Assembly (NCBI GenBank): GCA_947472765.1 | Contig: CANJCM010000011.1 | Coordinates: forward strand, 17,655-81,654 | Direction: 5' to 3' | DNA from: Opitutia bacterium | Lineage (GTDB): Bacteria > Verrucomicrobiota > Verrucomicrobiia > Opitutales > Opitutaceae | DNA length: 64,000 nt | Part shown: positions 34,637 through 43,401 of the stretch, piece after piece | How the letters are laid out: each line of letters begins with the position of its first letter | Numbering within the stretch: the stretch's first letter is position 1 | Notes under the pieces: model-generated | Databases searched by the model: none | Told to the model about the DNA's origin: nothing | Seen by the model: the letters and a program-made list of their open reading frames with translations, nothing else | Translations under genes and position numbers: made by a program

Positions 34637-35614
34637 CTATTTGGCGATGTCGCCGGGCTTGATGCCGCGGCCGAGTTCGAAGCCGGCGCCGACGGCGCCG
34701 ACGACGGCGTGTGCACGATCGAGACTGAGATCCTTGCGAAAGCGATAGACCGTCTCGACGCCGGTGCAGTGGGCGCCGATGAGATTGTCGATGCCGATGC
34801 CGCGCAACTTTTCCGCGGTCCAGGACAGCGTCGTCTCGCTCGCGTTGAAGAGATGGATCCCGCCGATCAGGGCGTGAACCTTGGTCGGGCGAATGAAGTC
34901 GCGGGCGTGCTCGATGATGTTGATGACGCCGGCATGGCCGCAGCCGGTGAGCACGACGAGTCCCTGCTCCGTGTCGAAGACGAGCGACATGTCATCCTGC
35001 ACCGTATCCTCCACGACTCCCTTCGGCGTCGTCACTGAAACGCTGCCGCTCCAGTTGCGCTCGGGATAACGGCGCGGCACGGGACCGGTGAGCCAGACGC
35101 CAGGCTGGAGCTGGGCGGGGCCGGCGTGCGACACGAAGACGCCGCCGGTTTTCTCGTAGTCGGCCTTCAGCCGGATCATCTGATTGATTTCAACGTGCGG
35201 CGGATTCGAGCGCCGCGGATAGAACATGCCCTCGGCCACGTGCGTGCGCGCCAGGGCGGTGGGCGTCGCGGTTTTCACCGAGTCCCGCAGCGGCAGAAAT
35301 CCGCCGATGTGGTCCGAGTGCCAGTGGCTGAGGATGACGTCGGTCACATTGCCAAGATCGATCTTCAGGCTCCGCGCGTTGCGCAGGACGACGTCGGTGT
35401 TCGCGCCGGTGTCGAAGAGGATGCGTTTTCCGTCAGCCTCCACGAGTGCCGCGAACCCCCACTCGCCCAACTCGTCGCCGTCGGCGAGCATCGTGGAGAG
35501 AACGGTGATCTTGAGATCGCGAACGCGTCCCTTCTCGGCGGCGGCCAATCCGGACGACCACCCGAGCGCGATAAACAGAAGCGCCAGGCGAAGCGGGGTC
35601 GGGAAAATCTTCAT
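34637..35614 (-). CDS. Exported metallo-beta-lactamase-fold hydrolase
   Basis: A 325-residue protein with a signal peptide (MKIFPTPLRLALLFIALGWSSGLAAAE) and a complete MBL metal site: ILSHWHSDHIGG (HxHxDH), the later TGCGHAGVINIIEHAR and GGIHLF. The order and the TGCGHAGVINI block fit the dihydropterin-like MBL subfamily rather than classic beta-lactamases, so the substrate is probably a phosphodiester or ester and is unknown. The ATG at 35612-35614 is used; the upstream frame to 35680 overlaps the divergent sulfatase leader. It is convergent with the amidohydrolase. Confidence 0.88.
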   Translation of the reverse strand: MKIFPTPLRLALLFIALGWSSGLAAAEKGRVRDLKITVLSTMLADGDELGEWGFAALVEADGKRILFDTGANTDVVLRNARSLKIDLGNVTDVILSHWHSDHIGGFLPLRDSVKTATPTALARTHVAEGMFYPRRSNPPHVEINQMIRLKADYEKTGGVFVSHAGPAQLQPGVWLTGPVPRRYPERNWSGSVSVTTPKGVVEDTVQDDMSLVFDTEQGLVVLTGCGHAGVINIIEHARDFIRPTKVHALIGGIHLFNASETTLSWTAEKLRGIGIDNLIGAHCTGVETVYRFRKDLSLDRAHAVVGAVGAGFELGRGIKPGDIAK

Positions 35615-35724
35615 GCCGCCAGCGAACACGGGGCCGTCGAGGAAGCCAACTCCGCAACGCCTCTCGCTTGCCCGTCCCACTCCGCCGGAACAAGGTACCA
35701 GCGACCCCTCAACCCCCGCCCCTC

Positions 35725-37365
35725 ATGCGTTGCACCCTCCTTCGATCACCTCGACTCGCCGTTCTCCTGCTTCTCGGGTGCTCCGGCTCGGTCGGCCGCG
35801 CAGCGGCCGACCCGCGCTGGAACATCCTCTTCGTGTTCGCCGATGACTGGGGCCGCTACGCGAGCGCGTATGCCGCCGTCGACGGGCGGCCGTCGCCGAA
35901 CGACGTGGTCAAGACCCCGAACATCGATCGCGTGGCACGGCAGGGCGCATTGTTTCGCAACGCGTTCGTCAATTCGCCCTCCTGCACGCCCTGCCGCAGC
36001 GCCCTGCTTTCCGGGCGCTATTTCTTCAACACGGGCCAGGGCGCGATTCTCCGCGGCGCCGTGTGGGACCCGAAGATTCCCAGCTTCCCGTTGATGCTGC
36101 GCGATTCGGGCTATCACATCGGCAAGAGCTTCAAGGTGTGGGGCCCGGGCACACCGGCGGACGCGCCCTTCGGCGGCCAGGCTCACGCGTACGAGAAGGC
36201 CGGTCGTGATCCGAACGATTTCTCGGAAGTCGCCACGGCGCGCGTGCGCAGCGGAACCGGCATCGCGCAGGCCCGGGACGAGATTCTCGGACAGGTCCGC
36301 GCCAACTTCGACGCCTTCCTCGCCGACCGAAAACCGGGTCAGCCCTGGCATTATTTCTTCGGTCCCACCAACACGCATCGCCTCTGGGTCAAGGGATCTG
36401 GCCTGCGCCTCTGGGGCATCAATCCGGATCAATTGAAAGGGAAACTACCGGCCGCCATGCCTGATGTGCCCGAAGTGCGCGAGGACTTCGCGGATTACCT
36501 CGGGGAAGTGCAGGCACTCGACGCCTACGTCGGCGTCCTGCTCGAGCGGCTCGAGGCCAGTGGCGAGGCCGATCACACACTCGTGGTCATCGCCGGCGAC
36601 CACGGCGCTCCCGGTTTCAACTCCGGCAAATGCACCCTTTACGACAACGGCACCGGCGTGGCGCTGGTGGTGCGCGTGCCCGGCGGCAAGGGCGGACGCG
36701 TCATCGATGATCTAGTCTGCCTGCCGGAACTCGCGCCGACCTTCATGGACATTGGCGGGCTCACTCCGCCGGCCGGCTTGTACGGACGCAGCCTGCTCCC
36801 GCTTCTGCTCTCGGATCGAAGCGGACAAATCGATCCGAACCGTAACTGGGTCGTCACCGGCCGCGAGCGCCATGTCGACGCCGCGCGCGAGGGCAACCTG
36901 CCTTATCCGACCCGCGCGTTGCGCACGCCGGACTTTGTGTACATCCGCAACTTTGCCCCGGATCGGCTGCCGATGGGTTCGCCGGGCCGCGCGCTTTCAC
37001 CGGAGGCCCTGGCCAGCGGCGAAGTCGAAGTGAACACGCGCATCGGATTCGCCGACTACGACGCGGGACCCTCGAAGGCCTGGCTGATTCAGCACCGCGA
37101 CGAGCCCCAGTGGGCCTGGCACTACGACTGGGCGTTCGGCCTGAAGCCGGGCGAGGAGCTCTACGATCTGAAGAAGGACCACGATCAGATCCACAACGTC
37201 GCCAGCGACCCTGCTTACGCTGCGATCAAAGCCGAACTCGCGGGACGGCTCATGACGAAACTGAAGGACGCGGGCGATCCGCGGGTGACAGGCGACGGCA
37301 AGACCTTTGATCGGATGCCGTACACGGTGGTCGAACCGCCGCCGAAGCCGGGCTCGCCGATGTAA
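35725..37365 (+). CDS. Secreted sulfatase (type I)
   Basis: A 546-residue enzyme with a signal peptide (MRCTLLRSPRLAVLLLLGC). The formylglycine motif is CTPCR in SPSCTPCRSALLSGR (about 90-104), which fits C-x-P-x-R. The metal-binding FVFADDWG, VIAGDHGAPGFNSGK and a C-terminal YDLKKDHDQIHNVASDP are present, a full alkaline-phosphatase-fold sulfatase. It needs an anaerobic or FGE maturase encoded elsewhere. Such enzymes are abundant in marine and freshwater verrucomicrobia and cleave sulfated polysaccharides. The ATG at 35725 is taken; the divergent MBL gene starts 110 bp away. Confidence 0.93.
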   Translation: MRCTLLRSPRLAVLLLLGCSGSVGRAAADPRWNILFVFADDWGRYASAYAAVDGRPSPNDVVKTPNIDRVARQGALFRNAFVNSPSCTPCRSALLSGRYFFNTGQGAILRGAVWDPKIPSFPLMLRDSGYHIGKSFKVWGPGTPADAPFGGQAHAYEKAGRDPNDFSEVATARVRSGTGIAQARDEILGQVRANFDAFLADRKPGQPWHYFFGPTNTHRLWVKGSGLRLWGINPDQLKGKLPAAMPDVPEVREDFADYLGEVQALDAYVGVLLERLEASGEADHTLVVIAGDHGAPGFNSGKCTLYDNGTGVALVVRVPGGKGGRVIDDLVCLPELAPTFMDIGGLTPPAGLYGRSLLPLLLSDRSGQIDPNRNWVVTGRERHVDAAREGNLPYPTRALRTPDFVYIRNFAPDRLPMGSPGRALSPEALASGEVEVNTRIGFADYDAGPSKAWLIQHRDEPQWAWHYDWAFGLKPGEELYDLKKDHDQIHNVASDPAYAAIKAELAGRLMTKLKDAGDPRVTGDGKTFDRMPYTVVEPPPKPGSPM

Positions 37366-37595
37366 GCCAGAGCGGCGCCGGACGACGGAGTCGGTAACGA
37401 ACCACCGGCAATGGATCGCCGTCAACCCTGGCACACGACTCCGCCGGAATTTCGTCAGCGCACGCTCCCGAAAAGCAATTCCTGGAGGGACGGTGCCCCA
37501 CCGTCCGGTGTGAAGGGCCCGATGCCATCTGGCGGACGGGGGCGTCCGCCCTCCATGGTAAGAGGCCCGGCGGCGAGCTCCGCTCCAGGCCGTAG

Positions 37596-37747
37596 TTGTC
37601 ATCCAATACTTGGATTCCGAAGTTGGCTTCGTAGCCCGCTGCGTGAGCAGCGGGACGGCTTTAGGCGAAGCGATCACGAAGTCCCTGTCCTCACGGACAG
37701 GGCCACGCCAATCCGTTTAACTTCGGAATCCAGGTAATAGATGACAA
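37596..37747 (+). repeat. Long composite palindromic element, copy F
   Basis: Outer arms TTGTCATC (37596-37603) and GATGACAA (37740-37747) are perfect; inner arms and both core hairpins match copy A. The right outer arm contains an ATG (37741) in the frame of the next gene. The preceding 37366-37595 holds one GGACGGTGCCCCACCGTCC hairpin (37486-37504) and a GGCGGACGGGGGCGTCCGCC hairpin (37532-37551). Confidence 0.9.
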
Positions 37748-37776
37748 AGCCGTCCGGTCCGACATCGTCGGACCGC

Positions 37777-38931
37777 ATGGATTCCAGTGCGCTTCGCGAC
37801 CAGCTCATCGCGTGGTCGAATATCAACTCGGGCAGCGATCATGCGGCCGGGCTCGATCGCATGCGTCAGGTCCTCTCGGCGGAATTTGCGACACTCCCGG
37901 GGGCGCGGGTCGAAACCGTGCCGCTCGCCGGCGGCGCCGCCGCGCTGCGGGTCACCGTGCGTCCCGAGGCACCGCGGCAGATTCTGTGCAGCGGGCACTT
38001 CGACACGGTGTACGGCGCGAGCCATCCGTTTCAGGCCTGCACGCTCATGGACGCGAACACGCTGCGCGGTCCGGGTGTCGCCGACATGAAGGGCGGAATT
38101 GTCCTCATGCTGGCGGCGCTGCGGGAGTTCGAGCGTTCGCCGCACGCCACGCAGCTGGGCTACGAAGTACTGCTCACGCCGGATGAGGAAACGGGATCAG
38201 TCGCGAGCCGGCCCGCGATCGAGTCCGCCGCTCGCTCCGGCAAGTTCGCCTTCGCGCTCGTGTTCGAACCCGCCCGGGCCAACGGCGATCTGGTGAAGTC
38301 GCGGAAGGGCACCGGGATTTTCACGATCACGTGTCACGGCCGCGCCGCCCATGCCGGCCGCGATCCCAAGGCGGGACGCAGTGCGATCCTCGCCCTCGCC
38401 GAGTACCTGCCGCGAGTCCATGCGCTCAACGACGAATTGGACGGCGTGATGATCAACATCGGGTCGATCCGCGGCGGCAGCGCGGTGAACATCGTGCCCG
38501 ATCTCGCGAGTGCCGAGGTGGGCATCCGGATCACGCGCAGTCGTGACGGCGACGCTGTTCTGTCCCGGTTGCACGAGCTCGCGGCGCCGATCAACGCCCG
38601 CGACGGCTATCGGATTGAAATCACCGGGCAGTTCAACCGCCAGCCGAAGGAAGTGACCCCGTTCGAGGAAAGCCTCTTCGCGCAATGGCAGGCGTGCGGT
38701 CGTGAGCTCGGCTTGAATTTTTCCTGGCAGCACGTCGGTGGCGGCAGCGACGGCAATCTGATGTCGGCGGCCGGGCTGCCCAGCCTCGATGGCATCGGGC
38801 CGGTGGGCGATCACCTGCACAGCCCGGAGGAATTTGTGAACCTGCCGAGCCTGGTGCAGCGGGCGGAGCTGGCGGCGCGGTTCCTTGGGCGGTTCGCGGC
38901 GGGGGAAATTAAGTTCGAACGGGTCAGGTGA
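37777..38931 (+). CDS. M20-family carboxypeptidase/deacylase
   Basis: A 384-residue cytoplasmic enzyme of the CPG2/ArgE type. The first zinc region is CSGHFDTVYG, then GPGVADMKGGIV, the catalytic LTPDEETGS, a Glu/His ligand at ALVFEPA, and GRAAHAGRDPKAGRSAI in the lid. The last ligand region is PSLDGIGPVGDHLHSPEEF. It probably cleaves an N-acyl or peptide bond from glutamate- or arginine-like substrates. The ATG at 37777 (MDSSALRDQL) is preferred to the one at 37741, which lies inside the palindrome arm. It stands alone. Confidence 0.88.
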   Translation: MDSSALRDQLIAWSNINSGSDHAAGLDRMRQVLSAEFATLPGARVETVPLAGGAAALRVTVRPEAPRQILCSGHFDTVYGASHPFQACTLMDANTLRGPGVADMKGGIVLMLAALREFERSPHATQLGYEVLLTPDEETGSVASRPAIESAARSGKFAFALVFEPARANGDLVKSRKGTGIFTITCHGRAAHAGRDPKAGRSAILALAEYLPRVHALNDELDGVMINIGSIRGGSAVNIVPDLASAEVGIRITRSRDGDAVLSRLHELAAPINARDGYRIEITGQFNRQPKEVTPFEESLFAQWQACGRELGLNFSWQHVGGGSDGNLMSAAGLPSLDGIGPVGDHLHSPEEFVNLPSLVQRAELAARFLGRFAAGEIKFERVR

Positions 38932-38979
38932 ATTGTACGGCCGCCGAGCGCCGGCGGACCGGGAATGCACGACGACAGG

Positions 38980-39147
38980 AAGAGGCCCGGCGGCGAGCGC
39001 CGGCCCTACAGCAGAGAAATTTCAGCCGACGGGCTGGCGAATGGCGCCGTTCGGGGAACTGGGCGGACAACGGGCGCGCACGAGGCGCGCCCCTACGAAA
39101 GCTGGGAACGTGATCCATCGTAGGGGCGTGGCTCGGGCACGCCCGAA
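38980..39147. repeat. Two repeat families before the PQQ gene
   Basis: 38985-39009 is a CCCGGCGGCGAGCGCCGG hairpin. 39072-39147 is a GGGCGCGCACGAGGCGCG / CGTAGGGGCGTGGCTCGG pair. They lie between converging genes (38932-39169). Confidence 0.8.
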
Positions 39148-39169
39148 ATTCCCATCCACCCACCCCCGC

Positions 39170-41272
39170 TTACGGCAGCGCGAAGGCCACGTACGAATCG
39201 CCGGAGCGGTTGCCTTGTTTCCCGCCGCCGCAGGCGATGACGACGAACTGCTTGCCGTTCACCTCGTAGGTGGCGGGCGTCGCGAAACCCGCGGCGGGCA
39301 ACTGCGTTTCCCACAGCAGCTCGCCGGTCGCGGTCGAGAACGCGCGGAATTTTTCATCCGTCGTCGCGGCGAGGAAGAGCACCCCGCCCGCCGTCACGAC
39401 CGGGCCGCCGTAATTCTCGGTCCCAGGTGGACGCGTTTCGCCGGGATACGGCTTCGGCGGATCACCGAGCGGCCGGCGCCAGAGATACTCACCCGTGTTG
39501 AGATCGATCGCGTTCAAGGTGCCCCACGGCGGCTTGATGCCCGGATAGCCGTCGGGATCGAGGAAACGGTTGTAGCCGGTGATCACATACGCGCTGTTGG
39601 CCGGCGGCGTGGTGATTGAGCCGGGCTCGGGGCGCGGCGTGCCGCCTTCCAGCGGCGGCACGGTCAGGAACTGCGCGAGCGCCTCCTTGGCCGGATTCGG
39701 CAGGAAGTTGAAGGACGGCATCACACCCTTGCCAGTGCGGAGCAGCGCGACGATGTCATCGGCTTTGAGCCTGGAGCCCACGTTGACGAGGCTCGGAATG
39801 TTGGCCGAGGGATTGCCCTCCATCTTCGGACCATGGCAGGAAAGGCAGAGCTGGGCGTATTGCTGGCTCGCGCCGCTGGCGAAGAGCGCAGTCGGGACGA
39901 GGGTGAACGTGTAAGGCAGCTCGCTGCTGTTCACATAGAGAATGCCCTTCGGATCCACGGCCGGCCCGCCCCATTCGCCGCCACCGTCGGTGCCCGGCAT
40001 CATGATCGCGCCGCGCAAACTCGGCGGCGCAAACGGCGCACTCGGATCGAGCTCAGCCAGCCGCTTCAGCACGTACTCGCGGGCGGCCGGCGTGCGGTCG
40101 GTGGCCTCAGCGGCGGTGAACCGCTGGCGCGTGAACGGCGCGGGTTTCAACGGGAACGGCTGCGTCGGCCAGCTGACTTCGCCGGGCACGGTCGACTGCG
40201 GCACGGGCTCCTCGCGCCAGGGGAAGAGCGATTCGCCGGTCTCGCGGTTGAAGACCCAGACGTGGCCGGACTTCAACGTCTGCGCCACGGCGGGAATCTT
40301 CTTTCCGTCGCGTGTGACTTCGCAGAGCACGGGCGGCGCCGGGGGATCGCGATCCCAGAGATCATGGTGCACGAACTGGAAGTGCCACTTGAGTTCGCCG
40401 GTGGCCGCGTCGAGGGCCAGCAAGCAGTTCGAGTAGAGATTCTGGCCGGCGCGGTCGGCTCCGTAGAAATCGTAGGACGCGGAACCCGTCGGCATGAACG
40501 CGAGGCCTCGCGCCTGATCGATCACGAGGCCCGGCCAGTTGTTGGCGCCGCCCACCTTTTCCCAGGAATCCTTCGGCCAGGTGTCATGGCCCTTCTCGCC
40601 GGGGAAAGGAATCGTGTGAAAAATCCAGCGCCGCTTGCCGGTGCGAACATCGAACGCCCGGATGTGTCCCGCCGCCGCCGGTGCCGGACCTTCGCCCACG
40701 CGAATCGGCATGATGATCAGATCGCGATAGATGGCACCAGGGGTGTTACTGACGAGGTAGAGTCCGGTGACATCGCGATCGAGTCCCTCCGCGAGATCGA
40801 TGCGGCCCTCGACGCCGAACGTCGGAATCGGCCGGCCGGTCTCCGGGTTGATCGCATAGAGGAAGCGGCCCGCGCAGTACATGAGCTGCCGTTCCTTCCC
40901 GTCCTGCCACATGGTCAGGCCGCGGTTGAGTCCACCGCGCGCATCGTTCGGCTCGAAATGCCACTTCTCGGTGCCGGTCGCGGCGTCGACGGCGAAGAGG
41001 TTCAGCGTCGGCGACGTGCCGTAGAGAATGCCGTCGATCACGAGCGGGTTACACTGGATCTGCGAGCGGTTGTTCTCGGCCGTGCCGCCACTGCGGTACT
41101 CCCAGGCCTTTTTCAGGCCGGCGACGTTTTTGGCATCGATGCCCTTGAGCGTGGAGTAATGCGTCGCACCGGCGTCGCCCAGGTAGGCGTCCCAATTGCG
41201 ATCGGCAGCGGAGAGCGAAACGGCGGCGGCAAGCAGGGTCGCGCCCGCGAGAAAACGAAGACGTGGGTTCAT
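39170..41272 (-). CDS. PQQ-dependent dehydrogenase with an inserted haem c domain
   Basis: A 700-residue periplasmic quinoprotein. It has a signal peptide (MNPRLRFLAGATLLAAAVSLSAAD) and a beta-propeller with the start WDAYLGDAGATHYSTLKGIDAKNVAGLKKAWEY. The haem motif CLSCH lies about 75% along, in a roughly 80-residue insert (QYAQLCLSCHGPKMEGNP to EALAQFLTVPP) between propeller blades, after which the last blades resume (WRRPLGDPP, GELLWETQLPA). This puts haem beside PQQ as in some membrane or soluble quinohaemoproteins, so electrons could pass to a c-type cytochrome directly. The sugar or alcohol substrate is unknown. The ATG at 41270-41272 begins the signal peptide. Confidence 0.9.
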   Translation of the reverse strand: MNPRLRFLAGATLLAAAVSLSAADRNWDAYLGDAGATHYSTLKGIDAKNVAGLKKAWEYRSGGTAENNRSQIQCNPLVIDGILYGTSPTLNLFAVDAATGTEKWHFEPNDARGGLNRGLTMWQDGKERQLMYCAGRFLYAINPETGRPIPTFGVEGRIDLAEGLDRDVTGLYLVSNTPGAIYRDLIIMPIRVGEGPAPAAAGHIRAFDVRTGKRRWIFHTIPFPGEKGHDTWPKDSWEKVGGANNWPGLVIDQARGLAFMPTGSASYDFYGADRAGQNLYSNCLLALDAATGELKWHFQFVHHDLWDRDPPAPPVLCEVTRDGKKIPAVAQTLKSGHVWVFNRETGESLFPWREEPVPQSTVPGEVSWPTQPFPLKPAPFTRQRFTAAEATDRTPAAREYVLKRLAELDPSAPFAPPSLRGAIMMPGTDGGGEWGGPAVDPKGILYVNSSELPYTFTLVPTALFASGASQQYAQLCLSCHGPKMEGNPSANIPSLVNVGSRLKADDIVALLRTGKGVMPSFNFLPNPAKEALAQFLTVPPLEGGTPRPEPGSITTPPANSAYVITGYNRFLDPDGYPGIKPPWGTLNAIDLNTGEYLWRRPLGDPPKPYPGETRPPGTENYGGPVVTAGGVLFLAATTDEKFRAFSTATGELLWETQLPAAGFATPATYEVNGKQFVVIACGGGKQGNRSGDSYVAFALP

Positions 41273-41347
41273 GGGGGGGGGCCTGCATGTAGAGGCGATT
41301 GTCGCGGGCAAACGAGCCGAATGTGGGGAGGCGTAATGCAGTCGGCG

Positions 41348-41779
41348 CCGACACACTCCGGCGCTATGCGCAACCCTCTCGAACCGGAACGATGCAGTGG
41401 AACGAAATCGGCGGGTGTGGGCACCCGCCCTCCATGGTAGGCGGATCGTTCAGACTTCCGTTCGCTCTCCTCTCAAAGAGCACTCCATGGAGGGACGGTG
41501 CCCCCACCGTCCAGGGCGGCATTTCGTCGAGCTGAACGTTCACCAATCAGTATAGGGCTGCCGCCCTTCGACTGGCTCAGGGCCCCCGATTCCCTCCGTT
41601 TGGCCGTGAGCCTGCCGAACCGGCTCGTCGGCAGCCCACGGGTCTCATTCGCGAAGCGGCCCGGCGGCGAGCGCCGGCCCTATATTTGAGTGCATTGTTC
41701 CGGCTCAAGAGGGGACCTTTTGATCAGCGGCATCGAGAGATTCCTGCTCGCCGACGGGTGAGGGCACCGGCCCTCCATT
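41348..41779. repeat. Third composite element and neighbours
   Basis: 41348-41512 is the third copy of the roughly 163-bp composite element. 41552-41685 is a copy of the roughly 125-bp family with GAACCGGCTCGTCGGCAG. 41755-41779 is a GTGAGGGCACCGGCCCTCC half. They fill most of the 41273-41886 gap. No gene is seen. Confidence 0.82.
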
Positions 41780-41886
41780 GATTTCTTTTCTCCATCCCGG
41801 CTCCGCGCTTGCCCGAAATCGGCGCGACCATTAACGCAATCTCCGATGATTACCCCTACCCCGGTGCGTGACGCTGCGTTCGCCGC

Positions 41887-43173
41887 ATGAGCGCACCCTC
41901 CCGCTCCTCAATTCGGATGGTGGCTCTGGCGAGTTTCGTCGGGACGACGATCGAGTGGTACGATTTCTTCCTCTATGGCACGGCGGCGGCGCTGGTCTTC
42001 AACAAGCTGTTCTTCCCGACCTTCGATCCGATCGCGGGCACGCTCGCCTCGTTCGGCACGTATGCGGTCGGGTTCATCGCCCGGCCGTTCGGCGGCGTGA
42101 TTATCGGGCACTACGGCGACAAAATCGGCCGCAAATCGATGCTCGTGCTGACGCTGCTCATCATGGGGGTCGCGACGTTTCTCATCGGGCTGCTGCCCAC
42201 GTATGCGACGCTCGGTCCCTGGGCGGCTGGACTCCTCGTGCTGTTGCGGCTGGTGCAGGGCTTCGGCGTCGGTGGCGAATGGGGCGGCGCGGTGCTGATG
42301 GCGGTCGAACATGCACCGCCGCACCGGCGCGGGTTCTACGGAAGCTGGCCGCAGATGGGCGTGCCGGCGGGGTTGCTGCTCTCGACCTTCGTCTTTGCCG
42401 CATTCTCGCGGCTGCCCGAGGATCAGTTTCTCGCGTGGGGCTGGCGCGTCCCTTTCCTCGTCAGCATTTTTCTCGTCGGGCTCGGACTGCTGATCCGGAT
42501 GCGGATCCTCGAGACGCCGGCTTTCGCCAAGATGAAGGAGAAGCGCGTCGAGGCGATGATGCCGATCGTGGAGGTGCTGAAAAAATATCCGCGGCAGGTG
42601 CTGCTCGCCGCCGGCGCCCGTGTGGCGGAGAACGGCGGCTTCTATATCTTCAGCGTGTTCACGCTCCTCTACGCCACGCAGCATGCGAAGGTGGAGCGCA
42701 GCGTGGCGCTCACCGGCGTGATGATCGCGTCGGCCTTCGATTTCGTGGCAATTCCGTTCTACGGCCACCTCTCGGATCGGATTGGGCGGCGGCCGGTGTA
42801 CATCTTCGGCGCGGTCATGACGGGGGTGCTCGCCTACCCGCTTTTCTGGCTGATCGACACGGGGTCGACGCCGCTGGTCTGGCTCGGGCTGGTGCTCGTG
42901 TTCACCTTCGCCCACGCGCCGATGTACGGACCGCAGGCGGCGTTTCTCTCCGAACTCTTCGGCACCCGCGTGCGCTACAGCGGCGCCTCCCTCGGGGCGC
43001 AACTGGCCTCGATTGTGGCCGGTGGCCTTTCGCCGTTCATCGCCACGGCCTTGATGCCCAAGTACGGCCGCGCGGGACTCTCAGTCTATCTCGCCGTGAT
43101 GGGATTGATCACGGTCTTCGCCGTCCTCGCCGCCGCGGAAACCGCGCGGAAGGACATTCACGAGGACGCGTGA
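41887..43173 (+). CDS. MFS transporter, metabolite:H+ symporter (MHS) family
   Basis: A 428-residue inner-membrane protein with 12 predicted helices. It starts with the family pattern SFVGTTIEWYDFFLYGTAAALVFNKLFFP and has the cytoplasmic loop motif HYGDKIGRKSML after helix 2 and DRIGRRPVY after helix 8. EWGGAVLMAVEHAP in helix 5 is typical of ShiA/ProP/KgtP. It imports an organic acid or osmolyte with protons. The first of two possible starts is used. Confidence 0.92.
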   Translation: MSAPSRSSIRMVALASFVGTTIEWYDFFLYGTAAALVFNKLFFPTFDPIAGTLASFGTYAVGFIARPFGGVIIGHYGDKIGRKSMLVLTLLIMGVATFLIGLLPTYATLGPWAAGLLVLLRLVQGFGVGGEWGGAVLMAVEHAPPHRRGFYGSWPQMGVPAGLLLSTFVFAAFSRLPEDQFLAWGWRVPFLVSIFLVGLGLLIRMRILETPAFAKMKEKRVEAMMPIVEVLKKYPRQVLLAAGARVAENGGFYIFSVFTLLYATQHAKVERSVALTGVMIASAFDFVAIPFYGHLSDRIGRRPVYIFGAVMTGVLAYPLFWLIDTGSTPLVWLGLVLVFTFAHAPMYGPQAAFLSELFGTRVRYSGASLGAQLASIVAGGLSPFIATALMPKYGRAGLSVYLAVMGLITVFAVLAAAETARKDIHEDA

Positions 43174-43331
43174 GATTTTGGATTTTGGATTCTCGATTTT
43201 CGATTTTCGATCCGGCCGGCGCGGGGTGGACTGAGCCGGAGGCGGCGAGCGGAGCGATCCAAACCGGGCGCGCACGAGGCACGCCCCTACAACGATAACA
43301 CTTTCGTAGGGGCGCGCCTCGGGCGCGCCCG
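43174..43331. repeat. AATCGAAAATC-type run and GGGCGCGC pair
   Basis: ATTTTGGATTTTGGATTCTC words run directly from the stop codon to 43212. 43265-43331 is a GGGCGCGCACGAGGCACG pair with CGTAGGGGCGCGCCTCGGGC. This is the gap between converging genes. Confidence 0.8.
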
Positions 43332-43401
43332 GCTCGGCGCCCGGTATTCGGACAATGGAAATGGCCGGTGGTGACACCAGCCCTCCATCAACGGAGCGCC
43401 G

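Noticed and set aside
39833..41440. 535-codon plus-strand frame opposite the PQQ gene
   Set aside because: The sequence is basic and low in hydrophobic residues, and it is antisense to a gene with clear PQQ and haem motifs.
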